From NCBI GenBank assembly GCA_023131835.1, contig JAGLZA010000033.1, positions 1 to 62,349 on the forward strand: a DNA stretch of 62,349 nt. Reading direction: 5' to 3'. This DNA comes from Caldifarciminota bacterium (GTDB taxonomy: Bacteria > Hydrothermota > UBA3072). The notes beneath the pieces were generated by a model. It did not search any database. It was not told where the DNA came from and was given only the letters and a program-made list of their open reading frames with translations. Positions 18,585-26,939 of this stretch are shown here, one piece after another (the stretch's first letter is position 1; each line of letters opens with the position of its first letter). A program made the translations under genes and the position numbers.

Positions 18585-19016
18585 CTAATTCAAAGAATCA
18601 AAAACTTCATCTACATCCAAATTATTTTCTTCACAAAATTCTTTAAACAACACTAACAACTCTGGTGTTATTGAATGACCAAAACTTTCTATGTTGTGTC
18701 CACATACAATCTCAATTCTGGTTTTATTCTTCATAGATCTTTCAGTTAAAATATCCATAGATGCATCTAAAGTATCTTGAATTTTACATATCCAATCACA
18801 TAATACAACATCTTCAATATTATAATACCTATCAATAAGCTCTTCAGATAAAGGGTTTTTTCTTCGAAAATACATTAATAACGAACGTGATATTTTATCC
18901 TTTGTAATCTCTTTATGCTTTTGACCTAACTTAGATTGACTTATAGATCTTTTACTATCATCACTTAGTCTAAACCCTAATGGTCTTCCTCGTTTCCCAC
19001 TACCTTTACCAGTCAC
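18585..19016 (-). CDS. NUMOD3-like DNA-binding-motif protein, 143 aa
   Basis: Residues about 14-50 (RLSDDSKRSISQSKLGQKHK, then EITKDKISRSLL) resemble the NUMOD3 motif that lets homing endonucleases bind DNA. No GIY-YIG or HNH nuclease core is present. The C-terminal half is acidic and helical. It may be a remnant of a homing endonuclease or a domesticated DNA-binding factor. Its location just upstream of TerS leaves open a link to packaging-site recognition. Confidence 0.5.
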   Translation of the reverse strand: MTGKGSGKRGRPLGFRLSDDSKRSISQSKLGQKHKEITKDKISRSLLMYFRRKNPLSEELIDRYYNIEDVVLCDWICKIQDTLDASMDILTERSMKNKTRIEIVCGHNIESFGHSITPELLVLFKEFCEENNLDVDEVFDSLN

Positions 19017-19338
19017 ATTTTACCTCCGTAACAGACGAAAACTTTTTACATTTCTTACAAATAATACCGACAGTAATTGATGTCGCAGATGTTATATTCC
19101 CACAATTATCACATCTTACATAAGTAGACATACCTTTACTTTTTGATGGTTTCCTAAAAGTAAACTGTAAATTTTTGTAATCGTCTGTATATTTACTTTC
19201 CCGATGAATTCGTTCATTATGTTTTTTCGTTCCAAGAGAAGGATCATATCTTCTACCGGTAGACCCAGCAGGTAATTCTTGATTTATTTCTGTTTCAGAA
19301 ATATTTTTTTGTAACTTTTTAATGAGTTGATCATTCAT
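19006..19338 (-). CDS. Zinc-ribbon protein, 110 aa
   Basis: The C-terminal third carries two CxxC knuckles (CDNCGNITSATSITVGIICK then KCKKF), a likely zinc ribbon. The N-terminal two thirds are charged, with GSTGRRYDPSLGTKKHNERI. Its stop overlaps the start of the downstream NUMOD3-like gene by 11 bases. Phage zinc ribbons of this size often act in late transcription or nucleic-acid binding, but the exact role cannot be assigned. Confidence 0.6.
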   Translation of the reverse strand: MNDQLIKKLQKNISETEINQELPAGSTGRRYDPSLGTKKHNERIHRESKYTDDYKNLQFTFRKPSKSKGMSTYVRCDNCGNITSATSITVGIICKKCKKFSSVTEVKCDW

Positions 19339-19378
19339 TTCTAATTACCTTTTCTTTATAAGCATTAATACACATAAA

Positions 19379-19954
19379 TTATCTTTTATAATCCACAGCT
19401 ACACATCTTTTGGATGCTACGTAATCTGCAATATATACTGTTAACTCTTCCATAGTATAATCTGCTAAAGGTTTTACCCAAGGAGGTGTACTCCAAAGTC
19501 CATAATGAAATCCCACACAATTCCTAATTATTTGGTGTTCCTCGTCTGTTAAAAGCATAGTAGCTTTTTGGACTTTATCAACTAACTCTGCTGCATATTG
19601 TGGATGTTTTTTATGCGTATGACCAGTTTTCACATATGATTGCTTCAAAAGATCATGGATAAGACTTGCTGAACATAATTCGTCTCTTCGATTTTCCACA
19701 CCTAATCCCCTACACAACTCATATACCAATGTAAATACCCGTTTTGTATGAATAATTGTACCATCATGTGCAAGTTCATCTATCGGATGGTACTTAGCCG
19801 TTGAACTGGCTGGGCAATCCAGAAAAAAATAATCTGGAGCACTTATTACACATAATTTCGTAAATTCCCGTATTTTAATATCAAAAATTCTATCTAACTC
19901 AGCCTTAAAAGTCTCGACCTTTTCCTCTGCTGTAATTCCCTTTTTTATTACCAT
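19379..19954 (-). CDS. HD-domain phosphohydrolase, 191 aa
   Basis: A canonical HD signature is visible: an early His (IIHTKRVFTLVYELCR), the His-Asp pair in SASLIHDLLK, a downstream His pair (HTHKKHPQYAAELV), CVGFHYGLWS, and a final Asp (YIADYVASKR). This family hydrolyses nucleotides or nucleotide-derived messengers using divalent metal. The intact motif set predicts an active enzyme. The substrate is unknown: dNTPs, cyclic nucleotides and nucleoside monophosphates are all possible. The dNMP kinase gene nearby supports a nucleotide-metabolism role. Confidence 0.75.
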   Translation of the reverse strand: MVIKKGITAEEKVETFKAELDRIFDIKIREFTKLCVISAPDYFFLDCPASSTAKYHPIDELAHDGTIIHTKRVFTLVYELCRGLGVENRRDELCSASLIHDLLKQSYVKTGHTHKKHPQYAAELVDKVQKATMLLTDEEHQIIRNCVGFHYGLWSTPPWVKPLADYTMEELTVYIADYVASKRCVAVDYKR

Positions 19955-19968
19955 TCTACCTCCAATCC

Positions 19969-20373
19969 TTAATCCTCTTGTTCACCAATAGTTTTAAAAT
20001 AAGTTATATCATAATTACCTTTTAAAAATTTTTCAACACAATATAAATTATCATACCATCTATCCAAATCTTCTTTTTTACCAGAAGCTTTAACTCTAAC
20101 TAAAACTCTATAATCTATATCATCTTTTAATACTCTATTAAACTCTTTGTTGTTGTTGGTGGTGATGCAATTTTTAATCTGTATACCATCTAAATCCACA
20201 TCAACTTTAAACTCTACACTAGACAAGGTATTTACCCACTGCAAAAATTTATCTCTCTCCTTTATATTCACATAAAAATCAAAAGTTATCTTCTTGGTCA
20301 CTTTTAACAACTCAAAATGTTTTATACTTTTACTTTTAAACATTTCAGAATATTCTGGTACAAATTTACTCAT
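19969..20373 (-). CDS. Hypothetical protein, 134 aa
   Basis: The start was moved to MSKFVPEYSEMF because AAAGGAGGG precedes this ATG, while the upstream ATG at 20394 lies inside that ribosome site. The product is charged with alternating strands (HFELLKVTKKITFDFYVNIK) and a C-terminal helix. Family unknown. It is separated from the HD gene by 14 bases, so the two are probably cotranscribed. Confidence 0.55.
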   Translation of the reverse strand: MSKFVPEYSEMFKSKSIKHFELLKVTKKITFDFYVNIKERDKFLQWVNTLSSVEFKVDVDLDGIQIKNCITTNNNKEFNRVLKDDIDYRVLVRVKASGKKEDLDRWYDNLYCVEKFLKGNYDITYFKTIGEQED

Positions 20374-20419
20374 TTTAATTCCCTCCTTTTCCATCTTATT
20401 TTTTTTATCAACATACCTA

Positions 20420-20665
20420 TCAATAAGCCTTCAGTGTTATATCATCTGATCTAACCCTGATTCGCTCAACTCTTGTAGATTGGTGATTCGGATTATAACC
20501 TGCCTGTTTCCAGCCACCTTCTCGTCCTTCATCCCCAGGATACCTACCAACACAATGACGGGGATTAATCTCATTAAAACGATCTATCTTATCATAACTT
20601 AATGGGTATCTTTCCTGGTATCTTATCCACCTTGGCATACTAAATTCTTCTATGCTTATAGGCAT
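20420..20665 (-). CDS. Hypothetical protein, 81 aa
   Basis: A compact frame beginning MPISIEEFSMPRWIRYQERY, rich in Arg, Tyr and Pro, with a GRYPGDEGREGGWKQAGYNP loop region. It has a GGGG-type ribosome site and lies in the middle of a minus-strand operon. No family recognised. The Arg-rich aromatic composition is compatible with nucleic-acid or virion binding, but nothing more can be said. Confidence 0.55.
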   Translation of the reverse strand: MPISIEEFSMPRWIRYQERYPLSYDKIDRFNEINPRHCVGRYPGDEGREGGWKQAGYNPNHQSTRVERIRVRSDDITLKAY

Positions 20666-20681
20666 TTAATCACCCCCGTTA

Positions 20682-20966
20682 CTATATAAATCCTAATTTC
20701 TTTGCCTCTTCATAATCAATTTCTTTTCCTTTCCAAATTCCTGCTTTTTCACCACCGCCCTTCAATATTAAATCCATTATATCCATAACAATATCCGGTG
20801 TTGCTTCTTCTTCTGCCCATTCTATACTTACGGACATATAAGCCTTATCACCTAATTTTGTGGTAACACGAGCAGAGTTATAATCACTAGATTTAGATAT
20901 GTTTGTGTATAACACATTTTCAGGTAATATATTAAAATTTAAACTCGTTTTTTTCGCTTTAGCCAT
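20682..20966 (-). CDS. Hypothetical protein, 94 aa
   Basis: The start at MAKAKKTSLNFNILPENV is chosen because TAGGAGAAAG precedes it. The longer frame to 21017 overlaps the dNMP kinase gene. With this start the gene still overlaps nothing and follows the kinase stop by 16 bases. The product has a strand-rich N-terminal half and an acidic helix (TPDIVMDIMDLILKGGGEKA). Family unknown. Confidence 0.6.
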   Translation of the reverse strand: MAKAKKTSLNFNILPENVLYTNISKSSDYNSARVTTKLGDKAYMSVSIEWAEEEATPDIVMDIMDLILKGGGEKAGIWKGKEIDYEEAKKLGFI

Positions 20967-20982
20967 AATCTTTCTCCTATAC

Positions 20983-21606
20983 TTATTTATTTTTTCTATC
21001 AACCAATATATTGGCAATTTCCTTAGCTGATAAATTAAACTCTTTCAAAGTCCCATTATTTTCTATAACAAACTCCATACGATTATAATCATCCATTGTT
21101 GTTTCTGATATATGATCTTTACCATGAATAGAATCAGTTTTGTCTTTATTACGAACTATTTTAATTAAAACTCCTTTTCTTTCCACAATTGATTCTGCTT
21201 CATTTATATATCTTATATCTGTTACAATTACATTTTTATATTCTCTATCCTTTACTATTTCAAATAAATGGTTTACCCAAAAATTATAATCTATTGATCT
21301 GTAAAATTCACCATAATGCTGTAAAATTTCACGCGGAGTCCAATAACTTGTCAACTCATCTTTATCTGATCTCATTTCTCCATGATAATTAAAAACTTTA
21401 TTATAACGTCTATCTTCAACTTCCTTTTCATTACCCCATAATTGTTCATATGACATATCAAAATCTTTTTGTACTCTTATTTTCAACTCATGAGCATATG
21501 CCATAAGAACATACCTTTGCCTTGTTAAATTAAACAATTCTTCTGCCAACATTACAGCAAAAACATCTTTTCCAACTCGTGCCTTTCCTACTATACCGAT
21601 TAGCAT
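20983..21606 (-). CDS. Deoxynucleoside monophosphate kinase (T4 gp1-like), 207 aa
   Basis: The N-terminus MLIGIVGKARVGKD contains a P-loop (GKARVGKD, residues 7-14). The rest matches the phage dNMP kinase fold: a TPREILQHYGEFYRSIDYNF substrate-region motif, then VIVTDIRYINEAESI with Asp-Arg at the Walker B position. The enzyme would convert dNMPs, often modified ones in T4-like phages, to dNDPs for phage DNA synthesis in the cytoplasm. Length is close to the family norm. Whether this phage modifies its DNA bases cannot be seen here. Confidence 0.8.
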   Translation of the reverse strand: MLIGIVGKARVGKDVFAVMLAEELFNLTRQRYVLMAYAHELKIRVQKDFDMSYEQLWGNEKEVEDRRYNKVFNYHGEMRSDKDELTSYWTPREILQHYGEFYRSIDYNFWVNHLFEIVKDREYKNVIVTDIRYINEAESIVERKGVLIKIVRNKDKTDSIHGKDHISETTMDDYNRMEFVIENNGTLKEFNLSAKEIANILVDRKNK

Positions 21607-21607
21607 A

Positions 21608-22000
21608 CTACTCTCCTATTTTGACATTCAAATCACTAGCAACAATTTTATGTGACAGTAATGTATATTCTTCATAAATACTATCACGCTGCTTTATAAG
21701 TTCCAATTTATTCAACTGACATCTTTTGTTTTTTATTAAAACAGTTAAAACATCCATTTTATCTTTCATTGTATCTCTGATTACAACAGCTGTGGATACA
21801 ATAACCTCTTTCTCGGCAAGATCAATTTTTATTTGATTATTCACCGTATTTAAATTAACTTTCTTAGCCTGTAATAATTCTAATTGAACAAATAATTCTT
21901 GTAATATAGTTTCACTATTATCATACCGTATTATAGTTTTTAATTCAACTATTTTCTTTTTCAACATTTTCTTTTCATAAATTAAATCTCTTAATAACAT
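21608..22000 (-). CDS. Coiled-coil protein, DIP1984-like, 130 aa
   Basis: Start taken at MLLRDLIYEKKMLKKKI, which follows GAGGGAGAG; the ATG 15 bases earlier overlaps this site. The protein is mostly helical with long Leu/Lys/Glu heptads and a central Asn-rich turn (VNLNTVNNQIK). This resembles DIP1984 or septicolysin-like families that have no firmly known function. The gene ends one base before the dNMP kinase start. Confidence 0.5.
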   Translation of the reverse strand: MLLRDLIYEKKMLKKKIVELKTIIRYDNSETILQELFVQLELLQAKKVNLNTVNNQIKIDLAEKEVIVSTAVVIRDTMKDKMDVLTVLIKNKRCQLNKLELIKQRDSIYEEYTLLSHKIVASDLNVKIGE

Positions 22001-22015
22001 AGTACTCTCCCTCAT

Positions 22016-22348
22016 TTATGAACACCTTTGTACACAATTGGCCCAATGACCAGTTATAAATGTATAATTTGTCAATGAGTCATTTCCTATTACAAAATAT
22101 AAAACATCTTTGTTCAAATAGATCACTTTAATTCTAACAAATTTGTAATTATCTGAATCAAATGAGTGATCACTTATAAAATGTATAACACCTAATGGCC
22201 CTTCCAGAGCATTTATATACCCCATGAACTTACCATTTATATCAGTATATACAGTACCATTATTTAAAATACTAAATATCTTCTTTACAAAATGTTTATT
22301 TACTTTATTACCCTTAGAAAAAGTAGAATTCCACTTATATGGTTGCAA
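22016..22348 (-). CDS. Hypothetical protein, 110 aa
   Basis: The frame starts MQPYKWNSTFSKGNKVNKH and is strand-rich with GTVYTDINGKFMGYINALEG, compatible with a small beta domain. The stop TGA overlaps the first possible ATG of the next gene, indicating tight operon packing. No recognisable motif. Confidence 0.55.
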   Translation of the reverse strand: MQPYKWNSTFSKGNKVNKHFVKKIFSILNNGTVYTDINGKFMGYINALEGPLGVIHFISDHSFDSDNYKFVRIKVIYLNKDVLYFVIGNDSLTNYTFITGHWANCVQRCS

Positions 22349-22369
22349 TTGTCCATCTCCCTTTTGTTT

Positions 22370-23188
22370 TTATCTTAAATATGTTCCACAATTATAACAA
22401 AAGGTGGAACTAGATTTACTATACCTACCACACGTAGAACATTGTAATTTAACTTTAGTTGTCAATGGTTTAGTCACAACCTTTTTACATTTAGTCTTAC
22501 CTTTTAATCGTAACACTATTACGTAAGATCTACTTTCCAACTCACCAATATTTCCGTATTGATATTGTTGTGAAATTTTAGAGCCTTTTACAGTAATACC
22601 ATCATCCAAATAATTTTGTGAAACCACCACGGGGGCAGCTGTTGCAGCTGTTGCAGCTGTTACAGTCTTACTACCCGCATTGTTGGATGTTAAACTATTA
22701 CTATAACTTCCAATAAAAGAATTACTAGTATTATCATTATAACTACTACAATATTTAATCTCCCAAGGTTTACGTGGACATGGACCTGGTTTAGGAAAAG
22801 GCCAAGAGGGATAATCGTCCACAACAGTAATTGGTTGGATTTTTTCTTGTTCAAATGAATAATTAATTCTAATCAAACCATCATCAACCCTGTCCCCGCG
22901 ATAATTACTAATTTCTTTTGTCTTATGAATAAACTTGAACTGGTTGGTAACAGACATATCTCGCATGAAACCTTTTATTTCCTGAGATGTGTTACCATTT
23001 ATGATCAAACTTTTACCCATCAACACATTTTCACCATCAACTTCTATATCCACCAAAGCCCGTCTTGAATCTTTGTTTTTCAATAAAATGGAATATTGAC
23101 TTCCAAACGGTAATATTACGTCACCATCAACTTCTCTTAAAATTTGTCCTTTGTGTTTTATAACACCTATAAAATTATTCTTATACAT
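22370..23188 (-). CDS. Protein with N-terminal beta domain and C-terminal zinc ribbon, 272 aa
   Basis: Residues 28-110 (FGSQYSILLKNKDSRRALVD... and KFIHKTKEISNYRGD) form a beta-sandwich-like domain that I have seen in diverse large viruses without known function. A Pro-rich linker (YPSWPFPKPGPCPRKPW) and an Ala-Thr repeat (TVTAATAATAAPVVV) follow. The last 25 residues carry paired CxxC knuckles (CSTCGRYS... CYNCG). The multidomain layout suggests an extended virion or host-interaction protein. It has a strong AAAGGAGGAAAT ribosome site. Confidence 0.55.
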   Translation of the reverse strand: MYKNNFIGVIKHKGQILREVDGDVILPFGSQYSILLKNKDSRRALVDIEVDGENVLMGKSLIINGNTSQEIKGFMRDMSVTNQFKFIHKTKEISNYRGDRVDDGLIRINYSFEQEKIQPITVVDDYPSWPFPKPGPCPRKPWEIKYCSSYNDNTSNSFIGSYSNSLTSNNAGSKTVTAATAATAAPVVVSQNYLDDGITVKGSKISQQYQYGNIGELESRSYVIVLRLKGKTKCKKVVTKPLTTKVKLQCSTCGRYSKSSSTFCYNCGTYLR

Positions 23189-23255
23189 TATTTCCTCCTT
23201 TTACGGTAGACAGAACAACTACCCTTATTTTTATTTAGTTCTGTTGGGTTTTTTT

Positions 23256-23786
23256 TCATACAACATTTATAATTTCATAAATAGCTTCATTACACGCTCT
23301 AAGCAACTCTGGATACTTACTAACAACTGTTCTATAATCATCATTATTATCTATGAAAAAAGGCTCCAAGATAATACATGGAGCTTTTGTATATCGCAAA
23401 ATATATCCTCCCCTCCCTTCTGTAGATTTCCCTTTCATTCCACGATCTTTTAAACCGAGAGCATTTACTATCTTGGCCTGGAAAATGGAAGCCATTTTTT
23501 TACCTTTTTTTGATTTGTAATAATAAAGTGTTTCCGTTCCTGTTGTTTTATTATCAAACGCATTAGCATGAAAACATATCACAAAATCTGGATTTAATGC
23601 ATTAATCTTTTCTGGTAAATCTCTATATCGATCTCTATATACAATTTTAATTTCACAACGATCGTCTGTCAAAGTTTCTATCTGATTAACAAGCATAGAG
23701 TTGAAACCCCATTCACATACACCACAAAGATCATTACACGCACCAGGACTCTTTTTCTTATGTCCAACTACAAGTGCAATTTTCAT
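23256..23786 (-). CDS. N-acetylmuramoyl-L-alanine amidase endolysin (Amidase_3), 176 aa
   Basis: The protein has the zinc-binding pattern of Amidase_3 enzymes: His9 in ALVVGHKKK, Glu25 in CEWGFNS, His73 in VICFHANAFDN, and the catalytic Glu141 in CIILEPFFIDN. The TGTETLYYYK strand typical of the family is also present. It would cut the amide bond between MurNAc and the stem peptide, lysing the host from within once a holin opens the membrane. There is no signal peptide and no separate wall-binding domain. Its upstream neighbour is a three-TM PQ-loop protein. Confidence 0.85.
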   Translation of the reverse strand: MKIALVVGHKKKSPGACNDLCGVCEWGFNSMLVNQIETLTDDRCEIKIVYRDRYRDLPEKINALNPDFVICFHANAFDNKTTGTETLYYYKSKKGKKMASIFQAKIVNALGLKDRGMKGKSTEGRGGYILRYTKAPCIILEPFFIDNNDDYRTVVSKYPELLRACNEAIYEIINVV

Positions 23787-23862
23787 ACAATTTCCTCCTA
23801 TATTTATAGTAGGTTAGATTAATACATTAAATCTTTTTAGTTTTCTTCGACAAATAAAAACT

Positions 23863-24132
23863 CTAATTGTTTCTATATTTTAATACCATAATCAATAGTA
23901 TCAAAGATATGATTGCTGGACCCAAATAAATCCAGAACAAATATATATTATTAGTCAGAATGTGACCTACTTCAAAAGCCAAGTATGCACAACAGTTTAG
24001 ATATACATAAAATAAAGACAAATCTTTTGCTTTTTGAGACCGATAAATCTTCACTACCTGTGGTATTAAATCAACAAACCATATTAAAGCTGCAATCAAT
24101 AAAACAAAATGGCCTATTGTATTGATATTCAC
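23863..24132 (-). CDS. PQ-loop (SemiSWEET-like) membrane protein, 89 aa
   Basis: Three transmembrane helices are evident (about residues 8-23, 38-60 and 64-83). The first ends in a Pro-Gln motif within WFVDLIPQVVKIYRSQKAKD, followed by DLSLFYVYLN, the hallmark of PQ-loop/MtN3 half-transporters. Cellular SemiSWEETs dimerise to move sugars or small solutes. Here the gene precedes the endolysin by about 75 bases, so it might serve as a holin-like or membrane-remodelling protein, or as a metabolic transporter. The family call is firmer than the role. Confidence 0.7.
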   Translation of the reverse strand: MNINTIGHFVLLIAALIWFVDLIPQVVKIYRSQKAKDLSLFYVYLNCCAYLAFEVGHILTNNIYLFWIYLGPAIISLILLIMVLKYRNN

Positions 24133-24188
24133 CGGGTGTCACTACTCCTGAGGATATACATAACTTGAATTAACTAAAATAATCTCCT

Positions 24189-25187
24189 CTACATCATTGC
24201 GGCTAAAAGAGCCCCCTTCGCTGTTGCTCTTAGAGGATCTTCTGCTCTCATTACTTTACCTATCTCTATCGGAAAATCAGTAGTTTTGAGAGCTTCATTA
24301 AACATCTGTACAAATCCTTTTGCCAGTGTTAAACCACCGGCTAACACTATTGGCATAGGCTCTCTAAATAAAGGTAATTCCTTTTTTCTTACCTTTAATT
24401 CATGTGCAATAGTTTTAATGGTATAGTTAAGAACAGATCGATAATAAACTGAAACAGCCTTCATAATTATTGTTGAAGGACTGTAAAGATCTGTTCCGGC
24501 TTCTTTTTCTGTCTGTACAAGGCTAGGAGAAATATCTAAAGCTTTCCCAACAGCCTCATCAACATAATCCCCTGCTTTTTGTAAAGAAAATTGAAGTATA
24601 GGGTCACCTTCATGTATAATTGCCATATTACAAAGACCTGCACCATATGTAACAATTCCCCCAGTTAACCCAGAATCAATTAATTCTGACAAGGCTACGG
24701 CAAAAGCTTCATTTATTGGTGTCGTTTCAAATCCCATCTGTTTTAAATATAACCCCAACATTTCTTTATGATAAATTATATCAAAATTTCCATCAATAGG
24801 TGCTGACGGAATAGAAAAAACACATTTATCCCCTTCCTTTCCTTCACCAATTAATGACTTTATAATAAGTTTTAATATTGGCAAAGATGCTTTTTCTTTG
24901 GGAGAAATTACTCCTTTTACCATAGGTCTTTCTACGACATCGTTTCTTTCGATCGCTATATCCAAAGAATCTTGTCCTATTATAACGAAAGACCCATCTT
25001 CATCTTCGATATAATTTACTTTTCTCTTGTCCAAAGACATCTTAATACTGCTCTTATTCACTTTAGTCTTTGGTTTAATCTTGTAAAAACAATCACGTTG
25101 ATTTTTAAATATTGAATCACCACCATCTTCAGATATTCCTGTGATCAACATATTTGTTCCCAAATCTAATCCGACAAATTTACTCAT
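24189..25187 (-). CDS. Actin-like ATPase (MreB/ParM/Hsp70 fold), 332 aa
   Basis: Nucleotide-binding signatures of the actin superfamily are present: phosphate-1 KFVGLDLGTNM at residues 3-13, phosphate-2 TGGIVTYGAGLCNMAII near 175, and adenosine motif PIVLAGGLTLAKGF near 282. Bacterial and phage actin-like proteins form filaments that segregate plasmid DNA, shape cells or position phage material. The adjacent upstream coiled-coil gene could encode a filament partner. No replication genes or centromere-like repeats were found beside it, so its job is unassigned. Confidence 0.75.
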   Translation of the reverse strand: MSKFVGLDLGTNMLITGISEDGGDSIFKNQRDCFYKIKPKTKVNKSSIKMSLDKRKVNYIEDEDGSFVIIGQDSLDIAIERNDVVERPMVKGVISPKEKASLPILKLIIKSLIGEGKEGDKCVFSIPSAPIDGNFDIIYHKEMLGLYLKQMGFETTPINEAFAVALSELIDSGLTGGIVTYGAGLCNMAIIHEGDPILQFSLQKAGDYVDEAVGKALDISPSLVQTEKEAGTDLYSPSTIIMKAVSVYYRSVLNYTIKTIAHELKVRKKELPLFREPMPIVLAGGLTLAKGFVQMFNEALKTTDFPIEIGKVMRAEDPLRATAKGALLAAMM

Positions 25188-25276
25188 TTATCCCCCCCCT
25201 TTACATTGTAAATCAACATATCTACAATCTCTGTTCAATCTGCCCCTTTCCAAATCATCTCAACAAATTTTCAAAC

Positions 25277-25801
25277 CTACACTTTCCCCAATAATTTCTT
25301 AAGTTTATCAACTTTTCCTGCCACATCTTCTTTGCTCATACCAACAGTTTCCTTTGTTTCTATGTGTAATTCCACATCATTAAAATCTTTTTCAATTGGA
25401 TCAACAAATGCTTTTTCCATTTTAGGCCTACCAGACTTTTCTATTACTACCTCATTATCCAGATTTTTTACCTGCTTAAGTTGTTCTATTAAAGCATCTT
25501 TATTTTGCAAATTATTTTTTAATATATTATTTTCATTCTCTAATTCTGTTATACGTTCTTTATATTTAACAGTTTCTTCTTTAACTACTTTTATTATCTC
25601 GTCGTCTATTTGTTTATTAGTAAATAATTTTGTTTCTTGTCGATTTTTCAATAATTTTATTTGTTCTTTTAAAGATTCAATTAAATCATTTTGATCATAA
25701 ACAATTAAAGATTCTTGCGACTGTCTTCGCTGTTGATCTCTTGGTCCACCAGATGTTGAACGTCTACCTTGACTATATGGTTTTTTATACGGAATTGGCA
25801 T
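25277..25801 (-). CDS. Coiled-coil protein, 174 aa, possible partner of the actin-like ATPase
   Basis: The N-terminal 30 residues are basic and disordered (MPIPYKKPYSQGRRSTSGGP then RDQQRRQSQ), suitable for nucleic-acid binding. Residues 38-115 form a long heptad coiled coil (ESLKEQIKLLKNRQ..., ITELENENNILKNN). The C-terminus is acidic with a KVDKLKKLLGKV helix. It lies between clpP and the actin-like gene in the same operon. The layout resembles adaptor proteins that link filaments to cargo, an inference from architecture only. Confidence 0.55.
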   Translation of the reverse strand: MPIPYKKPYSQGRRSTSGGPRDQQRRQSQESLIVYDQNDLIESLKEQIKLLKNRQETKLFTNKQIDDEIIKVVKEETVKYKERITELENENNILKNNLQNKDALIEQLKQVKNLDNEVVIEKSGRPKMEKAFVDPIEKDFNDVELHIETKETVGMSKEDVAGKVDKLKKLLGKV

Positions 25802-25818
25802 AAAATTAATCCTTATAA

Positions 25819-26403
25819 TTAACCTTTTGACTTTTGTATCTTATCGACTAATCCATATTTCACTGCCTCTTCTGCCGTCAAAAAATGATCTCTTTCCATA
25901 TCTTTCTTGACCTTCACAAGTTTTTGTCCTGTTAACTGTACATAATGCCTAGCCATTTTCTCATAAGTATCCTCAATATGTCTATAATTCCCACGCATAT
26001 CTCCAGCCTTTCCTGTAACTCCACCTGAAAGTTCATGTATCATTATATTAGTATTTGGCAAAATAGATCGTTTACCTTTTGTACCGGCTGCTAATAATAA
26101 GGAAGCCGCACTAATACACCTACCAAACCCCATCGTAGCCACATCTGGCTTCACATAATTAATCGTATCAAAGATTGCATACATTGCATCAATCTCTCCT
26201 CCCTGAGAGTTTATATACATATTAATATCTACCTCATTATCATTTGCCTCTAAAAATAACAATTGTGCTACTATAGAATCCGCTAAATTTTGGTCAATCA
26301 CACCACGAATGAATACGATTCTATCACGTAAAAGTCGTGAGTAAAGATCATACACACGTTCCTGATCTCCTGGTCCTTTTTCAATTACATATGGTACTGA
26401 CAT
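25819..26403 (-). CDS. clpP: ClpP-type serine protease, 194 aa
   Basis: The protein aligns by eye over its whole length with bacterial ClpP. The catalytic triad appears intact: Ser98 in GRCISAASLLL, His123 in IMIHELSGG, Asp172 in MERDHFLTAEEA. Substrate-binding and oligomerisation segments are also present (INSQGGEIDAMYAIFD). ClpP forms a double-ring degradation chamber fed by an AAA+ unfoldase. No ClpX or ClpA gene is in the window, so it may use or compete with the host unfoldase. It has its own promoter with operator-like repeats. Because a separate prohead protease exists, this is probably not the capsid protease. Confidence 0.85.
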   Translation of the reverse strand: MSVPYVIEKGPGDQERVYDLYSRLLRDRIVFIRGVIDQNLADSIVAQLLFLEANDNEVDINMYINSQGGEIDAMYAIFDTINYVKPDVATMGFGRCISAASLLLAAGTKGKRSILPNTNIMIHELSGGVTGKAGDMRGNYRHIEDTYEKMARHYVQLTGQKLVKVKKDMERDHFLTAEEAVKYGLVDKIQKSKG

Positions 26404-26452
26404 TATTATTCTCCTTTTCCTCTTTAAATTTTCTAAAAAATATAAACACTAT

Positions 26453-26474
26453 TTATTGCCCAATTATTGCCCAA
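26453..26474 (-). repeat. Tandem 11-bp operator-like repeats at the clpP promoter
   Basis: Two perfect adjacent copies of an 11-bp unit (plus strand TTATTGCCCAA) cover the expected transcription start just downstream of the -10 box. Placement over +1 is typical of a repressor-binding site. Confidence 0.6.
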
Positions 26475-26478
26475 TTGT

Positions 26479-26506
26479 AATATAAGCATTAAATTTCATT
26501 TGTCAA
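26479..26506 (-). promoter_or_regulatory. Sigma70-type promoter upstream of clpP
   Basis: On the minus strand TTGACA and TATATT are separated by 16 bases. The same architecture and spacer wording (AAT...TTTAATGCT) recur at 45.25, 45.34 and 62.27 kb, indicating a conserved phage early-promoter type read by host RNA polymerase. Confidence 0.8.
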
Positions 26507-26521
26507 GCAACAATTTAATTT

Positions 26522-26773
26522 TTATGATAAACATTCAACAAGTACATCTTCTAATTGTTTTATCTCTTCAAAATCTAATTCTCTGAAACAATTAAGACTC
26601 ATTACCTTATTTGTTAAAGTATCAAAAACACACATTACAATTTCACCTTTCCACACTGTTGACAAAAAAATAGAACTAGAACCTATATTTTTAGTCCTCA
26701 ATTTCTTTTTTGCTAAATACAGATCAATAATATTCATTTTGAAAAAAATTTCTCCAACAAGATATTTATACAA
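26522..26773 (-). CDS. Hypothetical protein, 71-83 aa
   Basis: The open frame starts at a TTG (26773); an internal ATG at residue 13 (MNIIDLYLAKKKLRTKN) is an alternative start, with GGAG lying 15 bases upstream. The C-terminal half is acidic with a FDTLTNKVMSLNCFRELD segment. No family recognised. It ends just before the clpP promoter. Confidence 0.45.
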   Translation of the reverse strand: MYKYLVGEIFFKMNIIDLYLAKKKLRTKNIGSSSIFLSTVWKGEIVMCVFDTLTNKVMSLNCFRELDFEEIKQLEDVLVECLS

Positions 26774-26939
26774 CTTTTGTTTTTCCGAAAATTCTACCTA
26801 AACCGTTTTTAGATTTAAAAACTTTCTTTAACAAAACTATTATACGGTTTTTATATTTTTCCGTTTAAAATCAACTTTTATTTATAAAAGTTAATGTTTC
26901 CTTATTATTAAAACTTATTATTAACCGTTCTTATTGTAC

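Noticed and set aside
23205-23260. Terminator between the endolysin and the 272-aa gene
   Set aside because: The inverted repeat GACAGAAC/GTTCTGT is followed by Ts only in the plus direction, where no gene reads; too uncertain to list.
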